From Eupeodes corollae (Eukaryota > Arthropoda > Insecta > Diptera > Syrphidae): a stretch of DNA of 64,000 nt. The translations under genes and the position numbers were made by a program. Below, piece by piece: positions 35,035 through 47,379 of the stretch. The notes beneath the pieces are model-generated. The model was given only the letters and a program-made list of their open reading frames with translations, was not told the DNA's origin and did no database searches. The stretch lies in NCBI RefSeq assembly GCF_945859685.1, contig NC_079147.1, forward strand, positions 93,488,315 through 93,552,314, in the 5' to 3' direction. The first letter of the stretch is position 1; every line of letters begins with the position of its first letter.

Positions 35035-35405
35035 TGTGCCAACATGCCTATTCACTTAAAACTAAACCCTAAAACTATAAAACAGGTATGTAAGCCGGCC
35101 AAGGCTTAAAACCCCATCCCGACCACTCACTATCAAGTGCCGATTGAAGCCACCAAAGCTGGTTTTCTTGTTTCACCCTATCGATTCCGTCCCGTTCGGA
35201 CACAGCCCTATACTGAACCGAAGCAGCTCTGCTCCGCCTTGTGCCATGACGTCCCGATTGTACAGAAGTCGCCTATCTACGGTTCGTCGTCTGACGTGGT
35301 AGATTAGTGGAACTGCCAATCTATCCTGTATCAGACTGCATCTATCTGAAAAGAGGAATGCCTCTGGCGGAATGAAGCCGCTCAAGCGTCCACTTTCAAA
35401 ACACA
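35035..35405 (-). mobile_element. 5'-truncated copy of LINE family B
   Basis: Minus-strand frame SGRLSGFIPPEAFLFSDRCS, then VPLIYHVRRRTVDRRLLYNR and RDVMAQGGAELLR matches 26904-26668 almost residue for residue. It is followed by the same 3' UTR (TATGTAAGCC--CCAAGGCTTAA-ACCCCATCCCGA). Only the last ~85 codons and UTR are present. It abuts the LINE of family C. Confidence 0.88.
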
Positions 35406-35579
35406 TAGACAATATTATTATCAAAACATTATTATCAAAAACAAGAAAAAGTGTCCACATATTTTTGATTCAAACGCGGTTTTAACCAATGTTTTGAATT
35501 TGTATTACCTTTCCTTAAAAAATATTTGTAATGTGCCTGACTAACTTAATAGATAATTGAAAATTTTTACATTCCTTGA

Positions 35580-36965
35580 CGTTTCAAGGTTCTTAGATTC
35601 TTTATAACGCCTGAAAAAACTAATCCCGAATCCACACCTTCCAGTAAAGTTAAGATCGCTGCCGCAATTAAAGCACTTAAGAACAACAAAGCGGTAGGAC
35701 TTGATGGAATTCCCGCAGAGCTTTTACAAGCAGCACCAAAGTCGTCAAGCGAACTGCTTCATCCGCTCATAAAAGAAGCCTGGGCTACCGAAAGCTTCCC
35801 TGATTAGTGGAAGAAGGGAATTATCGTCAAGCTCCCAAAAAAAGGAGATCTTACAAAATGCTAAAACCAAAATAGTAGTAAAAGTCATACTAAAACTCAT
35901 CAGAGAGCACCTTGAGGCCACACTCGATCCCGAACAAGCAAGATTCCGCGCTGGGTCCTCCTTTATTGATCATATCAACACCCTGCGGATCATTATTGAA
36001 CAGTGCGTTGAATATCAATCACCACAATACCTGTTGTTCATTGAATTCGAGAAGCTCTTTTATAGCGTTAACAGGGAGTATATCTGGTTAGGTTTACGGA
36101 GGAGAGGCATCCCAGAAAGACTAATTGCTATTATTAAAGCAACATATTATGATGGGTCCAAGTGTCACGCTCTGCACGATGGTAGGTTGTCAGATGATTT
36201 TGAGATCCGTAGACAGGGCTGTATTTTTTCGCCAATATTGTTTTTGTTTGTGATAAGCGGTGTACTGCGCGCAGATTTTTCAGGTAGCGGAGGGATCCAA
36301 ATATCCAATGGACTTTGGCATCTTATTTAAAGCACTTGGATTACGCGGATGATGTTTGCTTACTCTCTTATAGGATCAAGAATCTCCATCAAATGACAAC
36401 AAGTTGGGAGAGAAAAGCAGAAGGGGCTGGAAATTAGTTCCGGCTAAACAAAAATGATCAGCTTTGGTCCCCGACCCGTGAAAAAAGTGAAGAGTTTTCA
36501 GTACCTTGGAAGCATCGTCTCTATCGAAGGCGGAACCGAACAAGACGTTATAGGCCGCATCCGCAAAGTTAAAGCGGTGTTTGGTATGTTGTCAAGAATT
36601 CGGAGGAATAACTACATCAGCTTAAGGAGAAAGCTACAACTGTTTCGCACAAATGTCAAATCTGTCCTTCTTTATGGTACAGCACTTGGAGGATTACTTC
36701 AGCCATTACAAGAAAGCTGCAAACTTTCGTGAATAGATGTCTTCGTAACATCCTAAGGATTTTCTGACCAAACCGTATATCAAATGAGGTCCTTCATAGA
36801 AGAACAGGCCAGGAACCTATAGGCTCTATAATACGAAGGCGTAAGTGGCAATGGATTGGATATGCTTCGAAAATGTAACACACAAGATGAAAGAAGAGCT
36901 GGATGACCGAGAAGCACATGACGCAGCACAGTCGAGGCGGAATCAGCGTCACTAGGCAAAACGTT
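35580..36965 (+). mobile_element. Second RTE-like LINE family, decayed copy
   Basis: Frames in order: KIAAAIKALKNNKAVGLDGI (RT1), KKGIIVKLPKKGDL, LDPEQARFRAGSSFIDHINT, LFIEFEKLFYSVNR (catalytic Asp of D-F-x-K changed to Glu), RRQGCIFSPILF, LDYADDVCLL near 36335-36360 (YADD kept), then VKSFQYLGSIVSIEGGTEQD and LLYG. The C-terminus has RTGQEPIGSIIRRRKWQWIG. The endonuclease is missing. Stops (35805, 35862 and others) and frameshifts are many. It is related to RTE elements often annotated endonuclease-reverse transcriptase, but it is a different family from the 16.9-kb element. Confidence 0.85.
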
Positions 36966-37139
36966 GGAGGGTGCTGAAACACATCTCTTTATGAGCTGAA
37001 ACACAATAGTTTCGAGGGTTTTTGGTGCATTTCACACAGAAATTTAAGAAATAGTTTTGAAACGTAGCTTTTTTCGAAAAATGTAATATGCTTTTCTTGT
37101 TTCCATTCATATTAATGCGAAGAACGCTACAAAAATACA

Positions 37140-38195
37140 ATAGAGACGATCTGAAGAACTTTTCTTGACGTAGTTTTTTCGGACCCAATATTCGGGAGTA
37201 TATTATTATTTCCGCTTTCAGTCTGCTTACTCGTATTTTGACCTTAAAGGAGTCAGCAAAACTTAAAAATTATAGATACAAAAATAATTGGTTCTTGAAT
37301 TTAAGGATATAGGTGCATTTAAGTACATAAGTCGGGAAGAAATGTTTGTTTGGCACTCACAAATATAACACGTTTCAGAATCTCTTTTCATTTAAATTCT
37401 CAAGAGATTCAAAGCTTCTTTATCAATAACTATGAAACGTTTATTATATTCTTCAATTAGACATTAGTTTAACAAATGTGTCACTTTATTTTTTTGCGAC
37501 ATTTATATTATTGAAGTTAGTGTTTAAATCTCAGTTCAAGAGCATCCAAAGCAAATTCACTTCAAAAGTAGATTTTTGATCATCAATAATCTCATTAATT
37601 CGATCATTTGATCATCGACAAGAGCTTGCACAGTAAAAGAAGATTATTAAAATCGGTTCATTAGTTCTTGAGAAACCTTACAAAATAATTAAGGGTTGGT
37701 GTGTTGTTCCCTTCTGGAGCCATACCAAAATATGTTTTTCTTGTAGAAAGAAGCCAGATTAAGAACACAAAATTTAGAGAAAGTTAAAGTCACATATTTT
37801 TAAATTGACGATTTTTTATTCAAGGATTTTCTTAAGAACCTGAATATTTGCTCTTTTTCTTAGAAACAAATTGTATGGAAATAATGTAAAGCATGACTAA
37901 AGTTTTTTCACATTCTAAATTGATTGAAAACAAAAATTTGAGTTGTTTTTGACAGCAAACCGCTTTTTGGTGAATTTTGTTAAGTTACTAACAAATCTTT
38001 AAATAAAATCTTTACGTTAACAACGTGAATGTATAAGCTTTATGGCATATATGATCCCCCTGGCCATTGGTCAAAAGTTGATAAATTTGCGCTGTGTTTT
38101 TGGAATAGGGCTGAATATTATATTATATATGTTCTGGACCAACCAGTCTTCAGTTAAAAGTATTACTTTTAGCAACAAAGTTTAAGGAAGTAAAA
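37140..38195 (+). repeat. Unclassified ~1 kb dispersed repeat, copy 2
   Basis: Homologous over its length to 1070-2010 (see that entry for landmarks). It abuts a LINE on each side. No ORF or termini seen. Confidence 0.75.
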
Positions 38196-38229
38196 TACAA
38201 ATTTCTAATCCAACGAAGAAGAGATTCGC

Positions 38230-39215
38230 CGATACTAAAAACACGAATCTTTGATATAAGATAGAAATATGCTTCGAAAGCCGTACTGCCGGTCATTTAG
38301 AAGCTTTCGTACCTCAAGATATTTCTTAAGCTGATAATTAAAAAAAAAACACTGGAGATACCATCCATACTAGATGATCTATGAATGTTGATATCTTTTA
38401 GAACTCTCACCACAATTTTTGTTAAAAAAAAAAATTGGACACATATAATTATTCGCACGTTCAATAACTTGGGAAGCCATGACACTATCTGGTAAGGTGG
38501 AATATTCATAGCAAACTGCCTTGCAAGGAAGTAAGCTTTCTCCAATATAGCTAACAGAATAAGTGTCATTAACAACAAGCGTATAGACCGAGGAAGAGTT
38601 AGAATTTCTCATATCTTTTTACGGATGATCAAAGATTTTTACTGCCTTTGGTACATTGCAATATTTTTCGCCGCAAATTTTGGTCATGCAAAGAGTTGGT
38701 CCTTCCAATATGGATGTTGCAGGTATTCCTGGCTTGCTTAAACCATTTCCGATATTCCTCAGTTCGATCGGCCCAAGAGCACTGGAACCTCATTTCTTCC
38801 ATGAACCATGATTTCGTCTCAGGAAACAACAACACAAAATATTAGCAGATATGACTCTATGGTTTGATGTGCCTATAGGCGTCATTACACTGATTATGTT
38901 TCTTTTTATGATCAGAAGTGAGAAACAAGTCAAGTATTTTGTTGAAGAGCTGAGTAAGATGGTTAAACTCAGCAAAAACCTCAGAAAACATTCCCTCGGG
39001 TGTTGTCTGTCTTGAATAGAGAAGCCATGAAGAATTGTGAACATTGAAATCACATTAAAAACGATTTTAGTGTGAGGATATAGGAAGAGAACTCTTTCAA
39101 TGGAGTCTGACAGAGCTTCAAATTTCTGAGAAGTCGAAACTGTGTACAGGTTTGCACTCCGGTTGAGGAAACAATAGTGAATCATGTGTTTATTCACGGA
39201 AAGCTTTAACCACAT
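38230..39215 (-). mobile_element. LINE family A, endonuclease to early RT fragment
   Basis: Minus strand from 39215: endonuclease pieces (SDSIERVL, SYPHTKIV-GDFNVH-like segment broken by frameshift, SRQTTPEG, EFNHLTQL), then SWFMEEMRFQ...RTEEYRKWFKQARNTCN (linker), LRRKILQ, VRVLKDINIHRSSSMDGISS (RT1) and the reverse of a block near 38270 shared with 45290 and 57390. It is the 5' part complementary to the 3' parts seen in the 44.2- and 56.3-kb copies. Frameshifted and inactive. Confidence 0.8.
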
Positions 39216-40175
39216 GAAATTAAAAAAGGGGTTGGTACAATGATCGTATTATTGTATTTTGAGCAACTAATTGCAGCTACATAAAAGAACTTCTTGCACT
39301 AAAAAAGCATTTAGAAAACTAAGTATTTGGATGCTTTTTCGAGATTTATCTAAGCGAATGATTCAAGGATTCAAAATCCATGTAAGTAGAACTGAAAAGC
39401 ACTAGCTTTTAATTTACTAAATTTAATTTAAAGCCGAACATTAATTCAAAAGTCAAAATATGAAATAATTAAGTAAATAATTTAAGGCTCAAATATTTTA
39501 ACTAAACTCCACTAGCTGAAGTAATTGTCTTTATTGTATGACTTGGAACTAGTTTCAGAACATATTGCATAGTATCAAGAAACATTTGAATAGCTAAATT
39601 ACGTATAAAATATAAATAGGTCATATATCAACAACACACATTTTTTTTTTGAAGACTGTGTTAGTGTGTTGTATAGTCTAAGTTTGGAATTTCCTTATAA
39701 AACTCTTAGTTTTGTGGCAGATAACCCGTCACTAGACCGAATTTAAAATTGGCTTTAATATTAAATTATTTCCAAAACAAATTGAAATAATTTAATCTAC
39801 CTTTTTCTTGTTTTTTTTTCTTGTTGTATAATTTCAATGTCAAACTCAGAGCAGAGCAGAAGGTTCACTATATCAATCATCCGGACAAATAAAAATCTCC
39901 AAACATGCCATTTTCAAATACCCAGACGAAATTCTCGAAAAAAAGTGTTTTCTCCACAAGGTCTTACCCATTGTAACCGAAAAAACGGTCTTGTATATCT
40001 TTAAAAATTGAACACAAAATTTTCAACAAAGTCATCGTTCTCTGTCAAACTAATTAGGACAAATTTAAGCACCCAGAATAAAAGACTAAGCTCATACCTG
40101 AACGCTGGACGCTAACCCAATCATATGTGCAGTCATCGCGACCAACAAGAGTTCTTAATTAAAAATCGATTTCCG
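39216..40175. other. AT-rich DNA, no gene seen
   Basis: Nothing recognisable. Confidence 0.4.
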
Positions 40176-40179
40176 ATGA

Positions 40180-40928
40180 TTGATCGCGGCGCAGCTCTGG
40201 CACCTGTTGGCTTCTGAATACATGTTTAACATCAAAAAGTCCACAGAGCCCACTCGTTGCAAATTATACTCGGAACATGTATCAGACATAGAGCCAGAGC
40301 GTTCGTCATCGCTCTTGGTTCCCAGAAAGCTGAAAATGGGAAACTTTCAAGCATCGTATGTATATGAGCCATTGTCCAACGCCACCGCACCAAAAAGTGT
40401 CACTTGCTGAGCTTCTATATATTATATAAGTATGTTCGTATTATGACGATGGACTCAACGTCTTTGTGGTCGTCTCCGTCGACACTGCGTGACATTGGTG
40501 CCGGAGAAAAGTGTCACCAATTCAGGACCCAGGAGCATAAAGGTGTGGGCTCCAGCGATTTGCAATTTAACTGGCAAAATGTCTTTCCAGCCACTGCGCA
40601 TTACATTAGCTATACGCAGCGCGCATGGGCGAAACTGATAACGAGGGTCAGGCACAGCCTTATGGCCCAAAGAAACACGGTAAGACCAAGACGACCATGT
40701 CGACGCGATGCGACGCTGAAACACGGCATGGATGGCAGCTACAGCAGCATGTCACCGCGACAACTCATGTATGAAAGAAACTTCTCTGACATATTCACAG
40801 ATACAAGTTGCAATCAATCTCCCCTGTTGGATTGTGAACACGAAAACGCGCTTAGCCAGCAATTTATCATGACCCAGGATCCCAGACGAATCACGCAGTG
40901 GCCAAAAATATTTTGCCAAAGTGTTTAA
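40180..40928 (+). other. Two unrecognised ORFs in a GC-richer island
   Basis: 40180-40410 (76 codons) and 40404-40928 (174 codons from the first in-frame start-like codon) overlap in different frames. The second reads TLRDIGAGEKCHQF, then WQNVFPATAHYISYTQRAWA, RHGMDGSYSS-like residues and MYERNFSDIFTDTSC. The minus strand is also open in pieces (40724-40455). Base composition is clearly less AT-rich than the flanks, which suggests former or present coding sequence or a transposon fragment. I recognise no family on either strand. No splice sites or poly(A) signal could be tied to it. Confidence 0.25.
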
Positions 40929-41267
40929 ACTAAAAATTTTATAATTTATTTTCTTTTCATTCAATTTATTAAACTTACAAAAACAAATCTTACGGCATTT
41001 GGTAACTTTACATTTATTTTGTTAAACAAGTTGTTTGTGAGCGGGTAATGGTATTTTTGTCTTTATGGAGTTCTGTTTGTTTAAACATTTACATCTGCCG
41101 ATTTATTAACCGGCAATAAAACAAATACTTTCATTAATATTTTGTATTTGAATGAATATTTTTGTTTAAATTATGTGTAGTATTATCTTCCTTAACATCG
41201 TATCTGTTACAATCTAAGTTTACAACCTAAAACTATCCGAATAATACCTTAATTATATCTACCTTCT

Positions 41268-41309
41268 AGCACAGATAATAAATATATATATAAATTTATT
41301 ATCTGTGCT
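41268..41309. other. Perfect inverted repeat (hairpin)
   Basis: AGCACAGATAATAAAT at 41268-41283 is the exact reverse complement of 41294-41309, with a 10-nt ATATAT-type loop that can extend the pairing. It could be a hairpin terminus or remnant of a small palindromic element. Confidence 0.8.
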
Positions 41310-42980
41310 TCTATAGCATAAATAACTATTTAACCCTGAGTGAACAAGGTCCTACAAAATATCCTATCGGATATCGGATTGCATTTTAGTTAACATATTT
41401 GACTCGAGAATTCAATCAAACATGGCGTTATGATTGTAGAGAAGTCGAAAAAAGTGGGTCCACTATTCCGCCAGCCGGTCCCCTCCCCTACTGTCTAAAC
41501 CATTCGGTCGATTGAGTTCAAACTTGGAAAATAAGGTTTTAATCCGATTCGTGTTAGGCGTTGTTTCATTTTTTTCAGACAAAAAATAACAGTAGCTCCT
41601 ATATAAATTGTTTGGTCGAACACTCGAATTTTCTCTAAAATTAACAGATTTGTATTAAATATTCTCTCTTTTTTTTGACTTGGCTACTTTCAACAAAAAA
41701 TTGCTCCAGGAGGGTAGGCCCCATAGAGCCAAAGCTTTATTTATTTTATTAAAGTTTTCTGAAAAACTAATTAGCCGAATGACGATCAATAAGTCTTATT
41801 AAGTTAAGTTAGTGAGACTTGCAAACCAAGGACCGAAAGTGGTCATATAGGAAAGGTTGTTTCCTTGGACCTTCAACTCTACCTTTCCTATAGGTTTTTT
41901 TTTACAATTTTTCTCAAATTCTAATTGTTTGAATTTTTATAATAATATTTTGGCGTGATCAAAAATTTCCTTTAGAGAAGTTTTTAAACTTACACTGCCT
42001 GTGGATATTTGTTTCCAATAAAAAATCCTATGTTTTATTTTCATAGGAACATTTCCAATCAAACATACCTAACTAATGTCGAGCTCCTCGAAATTATTTT
42101 ATCGGTCGTTTTTGATATTTTAGATATAAGTATTAATTAAATATTTGGTTTGATTCTGTGACGGGTGTGTTGTACATAGGACTAGTATGGCAGTCGTCTG
42201 GATTTTGAATAGCATTACAAAGTCTGGACCGTAAGACCTCTTTGAAAGATGACGTAAACTAATGCGTTCTTAGACAGCTGTTTAACATCTTTACTGTGGC
42301 ATAGCAGAAAATCGGCGTTATAGAGTTTACCATCGGAGTTGAATTTTCTCCAATTTTCTAGTTAAAAGACATATTGCTTCAGGGCAGTTCTCCGATTTGC
42401 TGATCCAAAATTCCCTTCGAAACAAAAGGAACAACACATTTTAAAAAGGTTTTCTTGTGCCTGGAAGACAACAATAATAATGTCTTATCTATTTCCAACG
42501 GAAATTGAGTTTCCGACGAAAATGCGTTGCGGTAAAAATTACAATTCGACCGACATTTACCTCCATGGGGACGAATATGATAAGAACCAATATAAAAACA
42601 GAAAAGCAGGTAAACATTTCTAAATTTGGAATAAACTTTCATGGCTGATAGGCTATTTGTTTTAATTATTAAAACAGTTACCCAAAATATTTGTGGTAAA
42701 CTTTTAAAATATTTTCATGCAACAAGGAAAACCGTAATCAATATCTCTTAAAATGTTTAGAAAAATGAAGTTACATAAGTGACAAAAATAAAAGAAACAC
42801 TACTAAATATATTTTAAACATTATTTTTTCCCTAGAATATCCTTAAAAATTTAAATATTGGATATCAACTAATTTTATCTAATGAAAATCATTGTTTCCA
42901 AAAGTTGGCTTGATTTTTAGAAAAATACAACCAAAAGTTGTGTTTTAGGTGTAAGAAATAACCTTTAAAAAATATATTGT
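41310..42980. other. Intergenic DNA, no gene seen
   Basis: No coding signal recognised. 41440-41560 and 42370-42640 are slightly GC-richer without recognisable protein. Confidence 0.4.
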
Positions 42981-42984
42981 TGTT

Positions 42985-43930
42985 TACTTTTATTAATTTA
43001 TTTAGAAAAGTCCCATTCACCACTTCTTTTTAACAAAAAACTTAAATGAAGAAAAACAACTAGAACATTGTAAAAACGGGTTTAGGCACAAGTTTATTGA
43101 GAACAAGACAAGTAACTAACAATCTTAATTTATATTACAATAAAATGGGAAGTTATCAGTGCGAGTCATATCCAACCTCAATCAGTTGGGTTTTTCATTG
43201 CTCCGTATCTACCTTCATGTGATATTTCTCGATTCTTTATGCTTGATGCTACTTGCTCAAGAGTTAAATGTATATCTGCAAAAAAAAAGTCCAGCGGTGT
43301 CAAATCGCTTGATCTTGGTGGCCAGTAGATATCGCCACGACAAGAAATTACGCGGCAAGGAAATGTTTTTTGCAATAAAGCCATATTCGCTGTAGTTGTG
43401 TGGCATGTGGCACCATCTTTTTGAAGCCACATATTCTCGTAGTTTTGAAATAAATAAATAAATTAGGTTGTGCAACAGTCCGTAGAGAACCAACCAGGGC
43501 CTAGTGACTTACAACTCTCAACCATTCCTGTGCACGACTAATTGCAGGGATAGAGGGGAAACCGAAAAAATAGCAGACAAAAAAAGTCGGTTATCATATC
43601 ACCATAACGCTCCGAATTGACGTTGACAGTCGATCGTAGCTTTCGAAGAAGTAAGGTCAAATCACAACTCCGCCACTTCAATTACTTGAGGATTCTCAGA
43701 TCTCCAAATACGGCAATTCTGTTTATAAACATACCCACCGAGTGGGAAATGTGTTTCGTCGGCGAAGAAAATTTTGTTCAAATAATCGCACTCCACTGTC
43801 TGTTGTTCATGAGCCATTCGACGTATCTACGACGCTGGATGGATGTAGGTGTAGATCCAAACGCAAAATACGCCATAATGTGACGTAAGACAGTCCTAGT
43901 TTAAGTAGTACGATCGAAATGATAATGCAC
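42985..43930 (-). mobile_element. Mariner-type transposon split by a SINE
   Basis: Minus strand from 43875: LRLDLHLHPSSV-, RRRYVEWLMNNRQW, the block holding the first catalytic Asp (FFADETHFPLGGYVYKQN-like, across one frameshift), IWRSENPQVIE, GVVI-PYFFE and TVNVNSERYGDMITDFF. After the SINE come ENMWLQKDGATCHTTTANMA, LLQKTFPCRVISCRGDIYWP and PRSSDLTPLDFFF. The second catalytic Asp (DGATCH) is kept. The C-terminus is shortened and frameshifted. The sequence near 43148-43175 (GTTATCAGTGCG) recurs at 49571 and resembles a family terminus. Confidence 0.88.
43448..43560 (-). repeat. SINE inserted in the mariner
   Basis: AAATAAATAAATTAGGTTG, CAACAGTCCGTAGAGAACC, GGGCCTAGTGACTTACAACT and CTCAACCATTCCTGTG lie exactly between the two halves of the transposase, before the MWLQKDGATCH segment. 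It is the tail half of the SINE only. The insertion post-dates the mariner. Confidence 0.88.
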
Positions 43931-44165
43931 AGGCCTTATCTGTAACCAATACAGTATCTAAAAATTACCTTATTATATAGGTATCAATTTGAGAGTCGAT
44001 AATTTCTACCAATTATTTGATAAGTTGGTATTATGTGTACCAACTGGTAATTTTATACCGATTGTGAACATTTATCAAAAACTCATTGTGAATGAGTTGT
44101 ATTTATTTTGTTTGACGTTTCACGTAGAAAGAATTCGTCGGATGTTGGGGCACATTGGTTTTTAA
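43931..44165. other. AT-rich spacer
   Basis: Contains loosely repeated TACCAATT/TTGGTA motifs (43975-44060). Nothing else recognised. Confidence 0.35.
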
Positions 44166-44169
44166 TTCC

Positions 44170-45310
44170 TGAATATTGCAATGACTAGGAAAGATAGATG
44201 TGGTAAGGCATTCCACATTCGCGTAGTACGGCTAAAGAACGAATCTCTGCATTTGACAGTACGGCCGAATTTGGACTCGAGGGTATACTGATAAGCATTC
44301 CTAGAAGAGCAAGTATTACGGTTCAACTGTTAAAGGGGAGGAATGCAGCTGGCTATTTCATTTGAGAATAAACCGTCAACATAACGGTAAAAAAGGTTGA
44401 GACAAGAAATCTTACTACGATGTTCAAGCGAAGTCAATGAACTTATGGTGATATTATCACCTATCAATTTAAATGCTATACGTTCAATACTATCCAAGAG
44501 GCCTAAGTAAGTTGCAGGAGCACCACCAGAGATGGAAGTTATACTCAAACTTCGGACGTATATAAGTCTTCTAGATAACAGCCACATCAAAAGGTGTGAA
44601 ACATTTCTTGCATTGCCTAAGAAAACATAAACACCATGCGGCATTTTTGGTGGCATCGCGTATGTGATCGTTTCACAAGAGGTGGTTGGTGATACACACA
44701 CCGAGAATATCGAGATGTACAGTCTCCCCGATGCAAGTGTTATTCATGAATAATGGCAAGGGGTGTATATCTCGCTTTAACGATACAAGACAGCATTGAT
44801 GGGTTTTCGGAGCATTGAATTAGAAGCGGTTTTTTAATCCCCATTATACAATGCTGTTTTGGTCGTAATTTAATGAGAAATACCTTGTAGTTGCAGTTCT
44901 ACATCCGAAGAAAAGGAATATGCGAGTCTGAAAACGAATGAGAAACGCTAAGAGTACTATAGTCAGCGAAACAATGTATTGGATTAGATGTTGCAGACAG
45001 GAGATCTTTCATAAAAATAAGAAAAAGTGTTGGAGATAAAACAGAACCCTTATTTTGTGGACTTCAGACTTGAATCCATCCAATACTGCTTGTATTGAAG
45101 GATCCGAAAAGTAAATGAAGCAGGGATTCATGAAAACCGAAAGCACGAATTTTCGATAAAAGAGTCTGATGCCAAACCCTATCAAATGCTTTTGAAATAT
45201 CTGGTGCAATAGTCTTACTTTCTCCAAAGCGATTTGCTCCACTGTTCGGTGAGTTGAACTATGAGATCACCAGTGGACCTTTTGCTTCGAAAGCCGTACT
45301 GACGGTCATT
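44170..45310 (-). mobile_element. LINE family A, RT C-terminal part
   Basis: Minus strand: the block at 45310-45240 shared with 57420-57345 and 38270, then GIRLFYRKFVLSVFMNPCF (frameshifted), IQAVLDGFKSEVHKI and, after loss of the YADD segment, frame 44701-44330 with LLDSIERIAFKLIGDN, SLEHRSKISCLNLFYRYV and ASCIPPL. The order matches the + copy at 61350-63760. It is inactive through stops and frameshifts. Confidence 0.85.
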
Positions 45311-45489
45311 AAGAAGCTTTTGATCTTCAAGATATATTTCAAAAATCTCCTAGTGTGTTTACTGTTTAACAATGAATTTGTGGTTGATAAGAAATTGTGT
45401 ATCTATTTTGTTGATATCCGTTATACCATGTCTATCAAAAAAACCAGTCCAATAATGATTTAATCTTATAAAATTCATAGTCGATCACA

Positions 45490-45682
45490 TACTACCAATT
45501 CCATTTTTCTCAAAATTGTACCAAATGTCAAAAACGTTTTTGTTCGATGCACAAACTTATTTAGGAGATAAAATCAGTTCTTTTTCATAAAATATTCCAG
45601 GTGACCAATATTTTTTTTAGGGATGTCGAGAAATGTCAAAATTTCAATTCGACCGATTACAATAACTTAATATGGGAAGTTT
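45490..45682 (+). repeat. Copy of the repeat related to 16.3-20.8 kb
   Basis: CCAATTCCATTTTTCTCAAAA, TTAGGAGATAAAATCA-TT, AGGTGACCAAT and the terminal AATTCGACCGATTACAATAA, TATGGGAAGTT match 16601-16790 and the end at 20762. The long middle part is missing. Confidence 0.6.
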
Positions 45683-46350
45683 AAAATTAAATAAAACAAC
45701 ACGTTATACGTTTTATTAGTATAATTATAGGTAGGTATATTTTGTCTCAATCTACAAATAATAAAATAAACTAATTATTTGGTATGGCACTTAACATAAG
45801 TGTGTAATTAAGTTGTAGATATATTCATAATAATAATACATAATTTTAAACAAACAAATAATGAGAAATATGTTTTAATCTTAATTCTATCCTGAACACC
45901 CTTACTCCAAAAATCACTTGGTTTCTTTTTAATTTTATTTTCTTATTATATTACAATATTATTACAATTACAAATTTTACAACTTATTTCCTATTTTGAG
46001 TTCAGACATAATAAATTTACTTAAAGAAAAAATAAACAAAAAACCTTAAAACCATAAACACCTACATAAATACATTATATTTACTTTTCTTATTAAGAGA
46101 GAGAAAAAAAGTATAATAATAATCGATCATACATTTTTATTTGTATTTTGATTTCATAAAAGATTTTGTATTTTACCAAAACTAAAATATTTACGTATTT
46201 TTTTTTTTGTTTATAAAATTTACAACAGAGTTACAAAAGTTAAAAGAAATTCAAAGGACAAACAAAAAAGACAAACATCTTTTATTTAGTATACAATGCT
46301 AGAAATTCCTTATAAAACTATCCCCAAAGAGTTTATATTGACATCGTATC
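45683..46350 (-). other. Probable Dfd 3' UTR and downstream flank
   Basis: Very AT-rich DNA directly after the Dfd stop codon (minus-strand direction is right to left). Reverse-complement poly(A) signals (TTTATT on +) occur at 46281-46286 and near 46137-46142. Which one is used cannot be told. Confidence 0.45.
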
Positions 46351-46674
46351 CTACAGAGCCGTCAGGTCGTAGTCCTGTTTTATATGACTGAGATTGGTCA
46401 GCACAGGATGTTGATGCATTCCCGTGTGCATTTGATTATGTAGAGCTAGGTTATTGTTGTTATTGTTATTCGCTGTGCTGGTATTGTTGTTGTTGTTGTT
46501 ATTATTGTTACTAGGATGGTTGGTTTGATGTTGAGATCCTTGATAGGTAGGATGTTGTTGTTGTTGCTGCTGTGCCATTAAATTGGCAGCTTCACCAGCA
46601 GCCGGTATGTATGGTGGATTCCCTAGAGATGAACTAACGTCGCCTATACTTTCAAGACTATCCGAACGGATGCA
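46351..46674 (-). CDS. Dfd: Deformed (Dfd) C-terminal coding exon
   Basis: This exon of 107 codons plus a stop begins after TTTTTTTAG at 46675-46676 with CIRSDSLESIGDVSSSLGNP, followed by PYIPAA. It then has a polyQ run (MAQQQQQQH), two polyN runs and the ending HIKQDYDLTAL. Both the start and end blocks are diagnostic of insect Deformed, the Hox transcription factor that specifies maxillary and mandibular head segments. The reading phase (0) fits the homeobox exon's end ...QNE. The Q/N runs vary among insects and are expected to be low-complexity, non-globular. The stop TAG is at 46351-46353. Confidence 0.96.
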   Translation of the reverse strand, partial: CIRSDSLESIGDVSSSLGNPPYIPAAGEAANLMAQQQQQQHPTYQGSQHQTNHPSNNNNNNNNNTSTANNNNNNNLALHNQMHTGMHQHPVLTNLSHIKQDYDLTAL

Positions 46675-47379
46675 CTAAAAAAAGAAAAAAATAAACAAAT
46701 ATTTGATTAGAAATGTTTATAGAAAAGGCGTATAGGTAAGATTCAAAATAAATACAACAACTTGGCATAAATTCATCAGACTAATTCCTTAGGGAAATTG
46801 AGTATGTAATGTATAGATATGTTTTGAGAAGAGTGAAGCCATTTAAGACTTATATTTTATTTATAGATATTGATTTATAGTTACGTACATGGTTTATATT
46901 AGAACGGTATAGTTTTCATATTTTTGATGCCCTTAGAGTGTTATTGAGTTCAAAATAAAGTAAAATGCTGACTGGGAAGTAACTTGCACTGGTATCTTAC
47001 CATCGAAGGGGTCCTATTGAACTATAGAGAAATTATGCTTTTTAATTGCAAAAAATCAATCAAAATTTTGTTAAAGGTTTTAAAATATACAATGAAGATC
47101 AAAACGGGCCGGGATAAACATTGGAATAATGATAATAATAAAAAATGGGTCAGAGTTTTGATAAATTAAAATGATGATTCCTTTTACTATTGTAGAAATA
47201 AATGTCCGTTATTATGAACTTCCCATAGGAAGTCATTACAATCGTTCCAATTTGTCGAATTGAAAATTTTGACATTTTTTTTAGGGATGTATGTTGGGGT
47301 TACCTTTTTTCATCGGCCGTATCTTAAAAAGATATCGCCTTAAAATAAATTTTGTTTTGCAGATAATAACATTAAACTA

